The position numbers and the translations under genes are program-made. Shown one piece after another: positions 44,865-54,878 of a DNA stretch of 64,000 nt (positions are counted from its first letter, which is position 1; every line of letters begins with the position of its first letter). Source of the DNA: Chelydra serpentina (lineage: Eukaryota > Chordata > Testudines > Chelydridae); NCBI GenBank assembly GCA_037349315.1, contig JBAIAC010000020.1, forward strand, positions 434,001 to 498,000, given 5' to 3'. The notes beneath the pieces were generated by a model. That model had not been told where the DNA came from. It worked only from the letters and a program-made list of their open reading frames with translations, and did no database searches.

Positions 44865-44920
44865 TTGCACATGTGAGCCGCAGTGCTTGCAGCTATATTC
44901 TCATTTAGCATGGTGCATAG

Positions 44921-45740
44921 CATTGGCAGCAGAGCCCCTGGGGGGCAGGGGCAAAAGGGGCAGTTTGCCCCAGATCCTTGTTTGAGAGGGCCCCCAAACC
45001 AAGCGACATTGTGACCTCGCACTTGGAGGTTGCAGTGCCACTCAGGATGGACCCATCCAACTTGCTCTGCAACCCAGCGGGGGCTAAGAGTACTGTGGCT
45101 TCAGCGGGGTGATGTGTGGGGCCCAGCGGTTGGTTCCATAGGGGTTGGTGGTGACGCCTGGGATCTCCTTGGCTCACACAATACATGTGTGTACCACGGG
45201 AAACATTTATAGGGGCATCTCTGATCTGAGCAGAGCAGCCTCTGTGACCAGGAGAGAATAAAATGAAAGTGAAAGTGGTTTGTCACAGTTACGGGAATCC
45301 AGTTACGCTGCTGGGAAAATATTTTGTCATCCTTGAAAATCACTGCATTGTGATCTGTGTCAACACGGTCTGAGTGAGCTCTCCCCTGCCATCTAGTGAT
45401 GAGCTGGGGGAATCCTTCGGGAACAGGCCGGCTTTGCATAGACACGCCCACTCTGCCCAGCTGCTCAGCAGCTGGGGCTGCTTTGCCCAGGTGACCCATT
45501 TTGCCTAATGTTAGGTTACCAATCACTCTAGTGCAGATTTAATGACATGTTGTTATTCTTACTGCATGAGTAAAGGGCAGCAGAACCATGCTTTGCTGGC
45601 CCTGAGTCAGACAGTCCCCCACAACTAAACTTGCTAAGCAGGAGGTAGGGATGCTACATGCCAGAGATAGAGAAAGGAGGTGGTGACAAGTGTCTTTGTC
45701 TAGTGGTGTGGGGTTTTCCATAGTTCTCTTTCTTCTTTCT
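44921..45740. repeat. Duplicated block A, copy 1
   Basis: It matches 46125-46944 at a constant offset of 1204 bp and about 98% identity by eye. No gene is recognised in it. Confidence 0.9.
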
Positions 45741-46115
45741 TCTCACCTAGTTCTCTCTGAGGTGATGGGGTGGTGGGGCAAACCTCCTTCAGTGAGAGAC
45801 CTTCGCATGGGAGCTGCGTTTGGGGAATGGCGACATTCAGAGTCTAGCAATTCTGTGGTGCCTCTCAGCTGATGACTATCGAGTGGAGTGGTGTGGGGGC
45901 CAATAACCCTCCAGAGGGCAAGAAGGGGTCATCCCGAATGGCTTCCAGCTTTCATACCAATGGAAGGGCAACATTGCAAAATTGCCCCTATAGCAGAGGT
46001 CCCCAAACTGTGGGCTGAGCCTCCCTGAGGGCGGGGCGGAGTGCCATTTGTGGGAGGTGTGTGGTGGGGCCCATGACAGCCCATATGCAGGGGAGGGAAT
46101 ACCACCCAGCGCCGC
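45741..46115. repeat. Duplicated block B, copy 1
   Basis: It matches 48692-49068 (offset 2951). It contains CAGAGGTCCCCAAACTGTGG near 45996, which looks like a hAT left end, but I see no right end. Confidence 0.85.
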
Positions 46116-46124
46116 TCCGCATAT

Positions 46125-46944
46125 CATTGGCAGCAGGGCCCCTGGGGGGCAGGGGCAAAAGGGGAAGTTTGCCCCAGATCCTTGTTTGAGAGGGCCCCCA
46201 AACCAAACAACATTGTGACCTCGCACTTGGAGGTTGCAGTGCCATTCAGGATGGACCCATCCAGCTTGCTCTGCAACCCAGCGGGGGCTAAGAGTACTGT
46301 GGCTTCAGCGGGGTGATGTGTGGGGCCCAGCGGTTGGTTCCATAGAGGTTGGTGGTGACGCCTGGGATCTCCTTGGCTCACACAATACATGTGTGTACCA
46401 CGGGAAACATTTATAGGGGCATCTCTGATCTGAGCAGAGCAGCCTCTGTGACCAGGAGAGAATAAAATGAAAGTGAAAGTGGTTTGTCACAGTTACGGGA
46501 ATCCAGTTACGCTGCTGGGAAAATATTATGTCATCCTTAAAAATCACTGCATTGTGATCTGTGTCAACACGGTCTGAGTGAGCTCTCCCCTGCCATCTAG
46601 TGATGAGCTGGGGGAATCCTTCGGGAACAGGCCGGCTTTGCATAGACACGCCCACTCTGCCCAGCTGCTCAGCAGCTGGGGCTTCTTTGCCCAGGTGACC
46701 CATTTTGCCTAATGTTGGGTTACCAATCACTCTAGGGCAGATTTAATGACATGTTGTTATTCTTACTGCATGAGTAAAGGGCTGCAGAACCATGCTTTGC
46801 TGGCCCTGAGTCAGACAGTCCCCCACAACTAAACTTGCTAAGCAGGAGGTAGGGATGCTACATGCCAGTGATAGAGAAAGGAGGTGGTGACAAGTGTCTT
46901 TGTCTAGTGGTGTGGGGTTTTCCATAGTTCTCTTTCTTCTTGCT
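46125..46944. repeat. Duplicated block A, copy 2
   Basis: Second copy of 44921-45740. It is followed not by block B but by 1.75 kb of other sequence before B resumes at 48692. Confidence 0.9.
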
Positions 46945-48011
46945 GTCTAAAAGCACATGTGATTAAACTCTGTTGAGAGTCCTTGCTTGGTCTGATGATT
47001 GCTACAGCTGAGATTGCTGATAACTGTGCTGAGCCTTAGATGTCCCCGGGGGTAGTGTTTCAGTGAATGCGATTGTCTAGCCTGTTCTAGCAGTGAGGTT
47101 CTGTGCTAACTACTGAAATCACTGAGAGCTCGGTTAAGTGGTGGGACCTCAAGACAGCCTTGCAGAGGGTGCAACAGAGCAGCAATGGCCCAGTGGCTAA
47201 TGGCAGTGGAGCGAATGGTGGAGCAGTGGCTATGATGGCAGGAGCTGGTAGCAATGCTGGCTGAATGGCAGCAACTGAGAGCCAGTTGCAGCAGTGGCCA
47301 CAGTAGCTGAGGTGTTGCTCGATGTCTCCAGGGTTGGAGGTGAACTCATGTGAATTCGCCTCTGAACTCGGGGTCCTCGCTGAGCAAGGGCAGGAACTGT
47401 GAGGTGGCTGCAACGGAAAGAGAGGGAACTGGTGTGTTAAAGGAACATTTGTTTGTCAGACTTTCACACCACAAGGTGAGAAACGGAGGCAAAGGACACT
47501 GCCCAATGTACTCTGGGGCAGGGGGTATTTGCTCATAATCGCATGCTTTTGAATGGTGGTTTTGGTGTTTTCCAGATTAATGCTGGGTTCCTTTCCCCAC
47601 TCAGTGCTTGTGAGAGGGGAAGCATTGCCTCTTGGAGGCACCCAAGGGTGCTGTGTAATTTCCCCAGATTACTGGGAGGGGGCTCGAGCCAGTTCTGTTT
47701 TGTATTGTTAAGAGAAACCCTGAACCTAGCCCTGGTTGCTGCTGACTCCTGGCAGAGGATTACATCCACTTACATCCCATTTCTTCTCTCATGTTTGTTT
47801 TGGTTTAACGAAACGTTCTTGCTGTTTGCCAGCCCCTTCACAACTACTGTGCTGGCCTCTCCTTGGAGACCAGAGCCCCTGTCTCCAGGGCTGACAAGAA
47901 GGGAGGAAAAGGAGAAGAACTGTATTGGAACTGAGAGCTCAGGGCCACCCAAAACCTCTGTGTAAATAAAGTTAGATGGAAAGGCGTGGGGCCCCAGCGA
48001 ACATGAATGTA
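46945..48011. other. Sequence separating A copy 2 from B copy 2
   Basis: I recognise no gene. AATAAA near 47965 precedes the solo LTR at 48017. Together with that LTR it makes up the segment that interrupts the A-B unit. Confidence 0.35.
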
Positions 48012-48016
48012 CCAGG

Positions 48017-48496
48017 TGTGACAGAGTGGAGAGCGAGATGGATCTGACCTGAGATGCTGGCTGCATTGGGAATGCGAGACTTTACCTGAGGCTGTAACAT
48101 GAGCCAGGACGGGGGGTTGGGAGGTGACACCTTTGGCTGGGAGAATGGACAGGCTAGAGGAGGGGCCCCGGGGGAGGGGAAGAGCCTGCTGGAGGTTTGG
48201 CTTTTTGTTTTCAGTTTGGAGCTGGCTTGGGAAGAGGCGGGGAGGGGGGCAGACAGGGTCTGGCCTCCCTGCCCCGTTTGGAGCTGTGGGGTGAAATGCA
48301 GGGAGCTCCAGGCTGGGGTCTAAGCTCCCTGCCCCCCGGAAGGACCCGACTGAGGGGTCCTGGATGTACTGGCAAGCGCTGGTTGGACTGTGTTCCTGGC
48401 ATCTCTAATAAACCTTCTGTTCTACTGGCTGGCTGAGACTCCCAGTGAATCCGGGGAAGAGGGGTGCAGGGCCGGACGCCCCTATACTCCGTGACA
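48017..48496 (+). mobile_element. Solo LTR, family shared with 10768-11202
   Basis: It starts TGTGACAGAG and ends CTCCGTGACA, with CCAGG on both sides (48012-48016 and 48497-48501). AATAAA near 48409 fits + orientation. It carries about 60 bp of internal sequence absent from the copy at 10768, containing a repeat of its CCTGCCCC segment. Confidence 0.88.
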
Positions 48497-48691
48497 CCAG
48501 GCTCCATATTTCTCTCGATGGACCTGCCTGTCACTTGCCCATAGGCCTTTGGGAAGAATGGTGCAGGATGGGTGGCAAAATATGACTCAGCAAGGAGAAA
48601 ATTAAACAAGGGTAGGGAATAAATATTGATTACCAGCCAGTCACAACGTTCACTGTAATGGCCTGAAGCCAAGCGTGATGGTGCTGCCTCT

Positions 48692-49068
48692 TCTCACCTA
48701 GTTCTCTCTGAGGTGATGGGGAAATGGGGCAAACCTCCTTCAGTGAGAGACCTTCGCATGGGAGCTGCGTTTGGGGAATGGCGACATTCAGAGTCTAGCA
48801 ATTCTGTGGTGCCTCTCAGCTGATGACTATCGGGTGGAGTGGGGTGGGGGCCAATAACCCTCCAGAGGGCAAGAAGGGGTCATCCCGAATGGCTTCCAGC
48901 TTTCATATCGGTGGAAGGGCAACAGTGCAAAATTGCCCCTATAGCAGAGGTCCCCAAACTGTGGGCTGAGCCTCCCTGAGGGCGGGGCAGAGGACCATTT
49001 GTGGGAGGTGTGTGGCGGGGCCCATGACAGCCCATATGCAGGGGAGGGAATACCACCCAGCGCCGCTC
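48692..49068. repeat. Duplicated block B, copy 2
   Basis: Second copy of 45741-46115; the match ends at GCCGCTCC. Sequence 49069-49590 beyond it shows no recognised feature. Confidence 0.85.
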
Positions 49069-49598
49069 CACTCCCAGCTCCACCCCCCAGCCTTGGCCCC
49101 AGTCTCAGCCCCGGCTCTGGGGGGTGTGCGGACCCCTCAAAAGGACCACCACCCTATAGCTACAGTACTTGTTACATTCAGGGGAGGAGCACAGTCCAGC
49201 AGAGCTTAGTAGGGTTTGAAACAAACTCATTTAGCGCACATAGGCCTGGAAGGCCTATTACAGACACTGAATCAACCTAGACAACAAGTTGAGTTGTTCT
49301 GTAAGCACTTGTCTGTAATGTGGGGAAAGAAAAGTTGTATTGTTATGGGGGGCTTCAGTTTGGGAGACGTGCTAGAGGCCTCGTGCAGTCAGCATTAGTG
49401 TTCCTAAAAATGAGAGATGATACATTTTTACACACATGGTATTGCACCCAACGCAAAGTGACTCTCGCTTGGCCCTCACTACGATGGGTAAAGCTCGACT
49501 CCTCACTGGTGTATTGAGGACTGTGTTTGAATTGCGAGCTTCAGGGTTTCCTTGGAGGTGACTAGTGTCCAGAAGGGCTGGAAGGCCCTCGTCTGAAG

Positions 49599-50199
49599 CA
49601 AAGGCGGATTAAGGTTTCCTGGGGCTCTGGGTCTGAGCAAGTGGGGGGCCCCTCCCTACCCCTTCTGCCTGAATTCCCACCCCCATTCCACCCCTTCCAC
49701 CTACATGCCTGCCCGCAGCCCCACCTCTTGCTGGCCTTTCTCTGGGCCTGCTCCTGTTCCACATAGGACCACCCCATTTCACCCCCCCCCCCTGCAGCCC
49801 TGCAACCCCTTTTCCTCCTTTATGCCCCCCCCCCAACTGTGGCCCCAAGACTGGAGAAGCTCTGACCCCGCTACCCCGGAGTGAGAGCTCCTCCGGTCCC
49901 AGGGCTGCAGCCAGGGTCTGGGTGCTGGGGCTTCAGCCGGGGACGGGGTCAGGTGCCTCGGGGGCAGGGACTTCCCCAGCCCAGTGCCTTCTGCTAGGGA
50001 TGAGATTGGGGGGGCACTGAGACTTCCCCCACCCTGCCTGCCTACCTACAGCTGCTGCCGGGGAGCAGGGTTGGGGCGCAGGGGCTTCCCCCGCCCTGCC
50101 CGCCTGGCAGCCAGGGCTCTGGGCTTCCACTGCCCAGTGGCAGACTTTTTCCGGGCCCCTAAGCACGGGCCCTTCTGCCCAGGGGCTAATCCACCACTG
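49599..50199. mobile_element. hAT-type MITE (CAGTGG..GGATTA family)
   Basis: The left end CAAAGGCGGATTAAGG pairs with the right end GGCTAATCCACCACTG. Flanks GTCTGAAG (49591-49598) and GTGTGACG (50200-50207) agree at 6 of 8 positions. The interior is C-rich. Confidence 0.7.
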
Positions 50200-50207
50200 G
50201 TGTGACG

Positions 50208-52103
50208 GAAGAGCTGGCCGTGAAGGAAGCAGGGCGGCTCCTCTTCACTATTTAGGATTATTGTGTAACTCACTGGGGAGTGTGTGTCCCCCAGCCGCTG
50301 CTCCACCCCAGGCCGACCCACAGGGGTGAGGAGCTGTGACAGCCCCACCCACAGAGAACTGGCGCCTTCGGATCTGCTGTAACGGCTTGTGCTTTAGAAG
50401 CTCCTGGTTCAGCCTCTGGCGTATTAGCCATGAGGGCTAAAAGCTTGAGCCAAAGGCTGCGGGCTGGTGGCAATGTGACAGTTCTTAGCGTGCCCAGGTG
50501 TATGCGCCACCTTATTACCCCTCTGCCTCACCACCCACACCGCAGCCCTCAGGGTCCCTTCAGCATCCAGTCCCTTCTCCACGGAGCACTCACAGTAATA
50601 CCCAGGCTGCTGTCCCCAAGGGACCGGGGCACACATCCACTCGAATCATTTGACTCAGGATCAGCCCTTTGTGCGACAGCCCAGCCCTGAGATCTACAGA
50701 GAGTGAAAACAATCATAAGTCTATTGTGATCAGGACTGAAGAGCCAGTGAGTAAGGACAATGGAAACAAACTCACATGTACTCTGGTGAGTAAATGTCGC
50801 AGGCTAAACTCCTGTCTAGAGCTGGCTTATCTCACCAGAAACCTTTTGCAGTGTTTCTAAATAAGGCTGGTTGTGATCCCGTTTTCATGAATGTGCTGCC
50901 ATCTACTGCTGACGGGCAGGATAACAGGGTCCTTTCTGTGTCCCCCAGTTACAGTCCAGGAAACCTTCGCAGTGCACCCCCAGATAAGACTCTTTCCCCC
51001 CTGCTGTTCTTCCCTTCCTGTTAAATCTCACAGTCCTTCATCTGCATTTGGTGCAGACTGGGGAGTGTGAACGAGACAACACTCAATTGCACATTGCACC
51101 GGATTGATAAACATCTCTGGTCTGGCAGGAAACTAGCGTTTCATCTCTGCTGGGGCTCAATCCCTTCTTGATACAAATGCTAAGAAGATAGTTCCAGTAT
51201 ATAGACATAACTCCTTACATAATGTCCGTACATATATTTTATGACGATATTCACAACCAGTGTGATATCAGCCTTCCTTTGATACCTGACACAACATTCT
51301 TTGGTGAACCAGGATGTACAGAATTTTACCAGGTGGCATTGAGGGGAGCTGGCAACTCATCTTCTCTGTGGATTGGCACGGAGGGGAATGCATGACACAC
51401 TCCCCACTGGGTTACAGGGGCACCTGGGAAACAACAGGAGAACTAAAAGGGAACAAGAACTGAGTGGCTGGGAGGAGCCCTCTTTGGGATGCGGCTCTAG
51501 GACAAGGTCAGGAAAGGCAAAGTACATTAACACAGACAACTACTTAGTTTAGTGATTACATCAGGATGTACCCACCCAAACATACCTTAAAAGGAGGGAG
51601 ATGAGGAGTTAAAAGGAAAGACTTGTGTATTTGCACATTACCCACAATGCTGTGGGTCATGGCCTCTACCTTCCAAAAAACCCGCACATCCCCCAATTCT
51701 ATCCCACTCACACTCCAGCTTTGATTAGCAGAGGAAAACTGAAAAGACAGAAAAATGAAAAAAGTGGAAAAAACAAACAAACTGGGGCATCCTGCATTCT
51801 CCTGCATCCTGGGGCAGGCAGGGAAAACAGCAAGGACATTTCAAAATGTTTCCCAAGGACATTTAATCAAATATTCCAAATGTCTTTCAGTTTTGGAATT
51901 GCAGCTGGTTTCCCCCTTTGGCCAGCTCTAGATCACACCCGTTTCCTTGCTCTTTTAGAAAGGAAGAGGTTTCTCATAAGCTTTGGCTTAATGTTCCAGA
52001 CAAACACCACAGGGTTCTGGAGGATGGGAGGTGGAGTCCTCCAGGCAGCAGCCAGATCTCCCTTGGAGATGCCCCTTGCCTCCCAGCTTACTTACTGATA
52101 GTG
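50208..52103. other. No recognised feature
   Basis: Mixed-composition sequence with only short frames; no repeat family I can name. Confidence 0.35.
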
Positions 52104-52107
52104 CGTG

Positions 52108-53345
52108 TGTAAGGGGACTGTTATCCCCTTACTAACATTCAGAGCTCCCAGTACCAAAAGGGGAAGGGTCGATGGGACTGACAGTCCCCAGGGGCAATGG
52201 GGAGAGGCCAATGCTCCAGGTCAGCCTGATTGACAGGGCGGGCAGGCGAATCAGGAGGTCAGAGTGGATCCCGTCCTCCGTGTGAGCTGACGTTGCCTGA
52301 GTCAGAGTGAGTGGGGCCGAGCTGAGGAGAGGGCAGAAGCCAGAGCTGAGCTGAGCTGGGCCAGATCTGGAGGGGCCAGAAAAACAGCCCAGAGACACAG
52401 ACCTGCCCTGGGAGCAGAGGTGCAGCCCAGAGACACAGACCTGCCCTGGGAGCAGAGCTGCAGCCCAGAGACACAGACCTGCCCTGGGGGGAGAAGCTGC
52501 AGCAGCCAGAGCCAGAGGGCCCAGGGCAGCAGCCCAGGGAGCTGGAGGCAGAGCAGCAGCAGCCGTGCAGAGGCAGAGGAGCTGGGGCTGAGGCAGAGCT
52601 GTTGAACTGGGGCTGGAGCAGTCCGGAGCCGGGTGCGGTGAGCAGCTGGGGAGAGCAAGGGGGACCCTGGGCAGTGGGCCCAGCACAGGGAGAGGCCTCA
52701 GCCAAGGGGCCCTGCAGGCCAGACTTGCAGGGGGATCTAAACCCTGACAGGGCTGGGGCAACGCTGGGAAGAAGGGTCCTGCCACCCAGAGCCTGCGAGC
52801 GTGTGGCCACCGCCAGAACAAGTGTCCAAGCAGCGTCCCTGCAGCACAGCCAGGACCTGAGAAGGAGCCTGGGACTTACACAGGAACAGACTGAACTGCC
52901 CTGACATTTTAGAGACACTGTTGAGATGTTCCCTGCCACAGAGCGGGGTGAAGTGTTTCCATTAGCCTTTCCCATTTTTCCTTATTCCTGTTACAAATTA
53001 ATTGTTAATTAAATAATTTGCTTTGAATTGTATGCAGTGATCAGTGGGTCAGGGAAGCATCCTGTACAGAGAGAGTACCCCGGAGTGGGGACACCCTAGC
53101 CCCTGACCTAGGTGACCACAGCAAGGTTGGGGGTCGAGCCCCCAGGAATCCTGGGCCCAGCCTTGTTGGGGTTACGAGGACTCTGCCAGACAGGAGAGTA
53201 CAAGGGGAGTCCTCGAGGGCAGGGAGGCCTCTGGGGTAAAGGAGGTGGGAGCGAGGACTGAGATCCTTCCGCTAGCCCACTTCACCGGGGTAGTGCAGAG
53301 ACGAGGAAAGTTCCCCACAATAGCGGGACTATTCCCCCGCTTACA
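52108..53345. mobile_element. Large solo LTR directly upstream of gene 3
   Basis: It starts TGTAAGGGGACTG and ends CCCCCGCTTACA, with CGTG on both sides (52104-52107 and 53346-53349), a 4-bp duplication. TGTAAG/CTTACA are inverted. An ATTAAATAATTT segment near 53006 could be a variant polyadenylation signal, favouring + orientation. It contains a small minisatellite and GC-rich open frames on the minus strand that I reject as genes. It ends 145 bp before the gene 3 start codon. Confidence 0.75.
52384..52497. repeat. 38-bp minisatellite, three units
   Basis: Three tandem units with CAGCCCAGAGACACAGACCT and GCCCTGGGAGCAGAG, inside the solo LTR. Confidence 0.85.
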
Positions 53346-53490
53346 CGTGGGAACATTTATTGCTCATTGCCAAAGTCCAGCTTCCTCATATGTGCTGGGT
53401 GCTTGGCAGAAGCAGCGAGAACCCTGTGTGTGAGGAGGAGCTCAGCTGAGACTCGCTGAAAATCCCTGCACACGCTGGTGAGCCACAGAG

Positions 53491-53597
53491 ATGGAGAAGA
53501 GTGAAGCCATCGAAGCGATTGTTAAAGGTGTGAGTCATTCAAGATGTGTGGGAGTTGAGATATCCAACAAAACGACTGTGACCCTCGCATCCCCAGG
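53491..53597 (+). CDS. Actinoporin-like protein, gene 3, first coding exon
   Basis: ATG at 53491 (context GAGATGG) opens 35 codons plus two bases. It encodes MEKSEAIEAIVKGV, a short amphipathic N-terminal segment as in actinoporins, where this helix is the part that enters the membrane, then HSRCVGVEISNKTTVTL, the first beta-strand. The donor is GG then GTACGT at 53598, a strong consensus. Length and phase match gene 2 exon 1. No signal peptide is present. A solo LTR ends 145 bp upstream, so the promoter must lie in that short gap, in the LTR, or farther away. Confidence 0.88.
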
Positions 53598-54391
53598 GTA
53601 CGTGGGATTATTTTATCCAGAATGCTTATTTCCAGATGCTCTCTCTATACATCTAGAGCCGTGTATATTTCTCTCGGTAGCTTCCCCAAACGTCAGCTCC
53701 CATCTAGTGTTTCTTTTTACAAAGCCTCTTTATTTTGTGTAGCTCAAAAGGTTGTCTCTATCACCTCACCCACCTTGTCTCTTCAAAGTCAGTGGGACTG
53801 GGAGCTGCTTGGATGGGAGAGGCGTAAGACTGAAGAAAGTGGTGCTTAAATAGGGAAGGCCTTCATCCAGCAAGGGCCTGAAAACAGATGATTCAATAAA
53901 AAAGGAAGGGTAAAGAAGAGGCAAGGGCATTGTGCATGGGGCAGAGTTAAGGGTGCATTGTGTCACTTTGACATTTTCTACTTACTATTTTTGTATGCAT
54001 AAATAAAGATATTGGGCAGGTGCTACCATAGCAAATGCCAGATAGTGTCAGGGCAGAGGTCTTCAAGTGAAAGTCCACAGGGAATGAATGTTTAAGGGAA
54101 AAGATCTTTGAATCTACAAATATCAGCCAGACTTGGTGAGACATTCCTGGCTAAACGCAGACACTAGAAGCTGACTTCTTGTTCAGGGAAAGATAGCTGG
54201 GGAAATGCACAGCCACAGCCCCAGGGTGCATTAACCCACGGGGATGGAACTTCCTGCTCCATGCATGGGGTACAATCAGCCTGTTAATTCTGGGGATCAA
54301 AGGTCATGCCTTCTTTGCTAACAGCTAATGATTATAGTAACCCCACTGCTGAGGATGCAACATAACAAGTCTATTTCCTATCTCCCCACAG

Positions 54392-54878
54392 CGTTTTCTG
54401 TTACAGCGGTCACACCTTCAGTCCTGTCCCACCATCCATTGGCCCCCAAAGCAAGGGGACCTGTGTGTTTGTGAAAAGGAACTTCAGCACTTGGGGGATT
54501 GCAGGAGTCTTCGCCTATGAGTCAGACAGGTTCTCATTTATCGCCATGTTCTCCAACCCCTGGGACAACAACCTGCATGAACTTGAGTACGGTCTGGAGA
54601 TCTTTGAAGGCAAAAAGAACTTCAGGGAAAATGAGCTGAAGTTAAAGTATGGAGAAATGCGCAGCTCCAGGACTCGAATGGAAACATACGTAAGCGAGAA
54701 ACTTGGCAGAAATTCAACAGCTCTTGTTGTTACACTTGGGCAGTTTAAAATTTCTGGCACCATGTCCAACCACAGCAAAGCTATCTTTAAGATACTGATT
54801 GAAGAAATTGATTCCCCTCCCGCCTACTCTCTAGCATCTAACGAGCCAAAATCCTTATTTCAGAAACCTAAGCAATAA
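54392..54878 (+). CDS. Actinoporin-like protein, gene 3, second coding exon
   Basis: The acceptor CTCCCCACAG ends at 54391; one base completes the phase-2 codon. The exon encodes FCYSGHTFSPVPPSI, CVFVKRNFSTWGIAGVFAY, FIAMFSNPWDNNLHELEY, RTRMETYVSEKLGRNSTALV and FKISGTMSNHSKAIFKILI. These line up with gene 2 exon 2 across the whole beta-sandwich (about 60-65% identical by eye) and more weakly with gene 1. The stop is TAA at 54876-54878, giving about 197 residues in total, with a short PPAY-containing polar tail. AATAAA at 55512-55517 could end the transcript. The intron (53598-54391) is free of repeats I recognise. Cnidarian relatives bind sphingomyelin and form pores; whether this product does so is unknown. 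Confidence 0.9.

Noticed and set aside
52132..52975. Overlapping minus-strand frames of 229-238 codons
   Set aside because: They fall inside the solo LTR and cross its 38-bp minisatellite; three frames are open together, as expected of GC-rich DNA, and no domain is visible.
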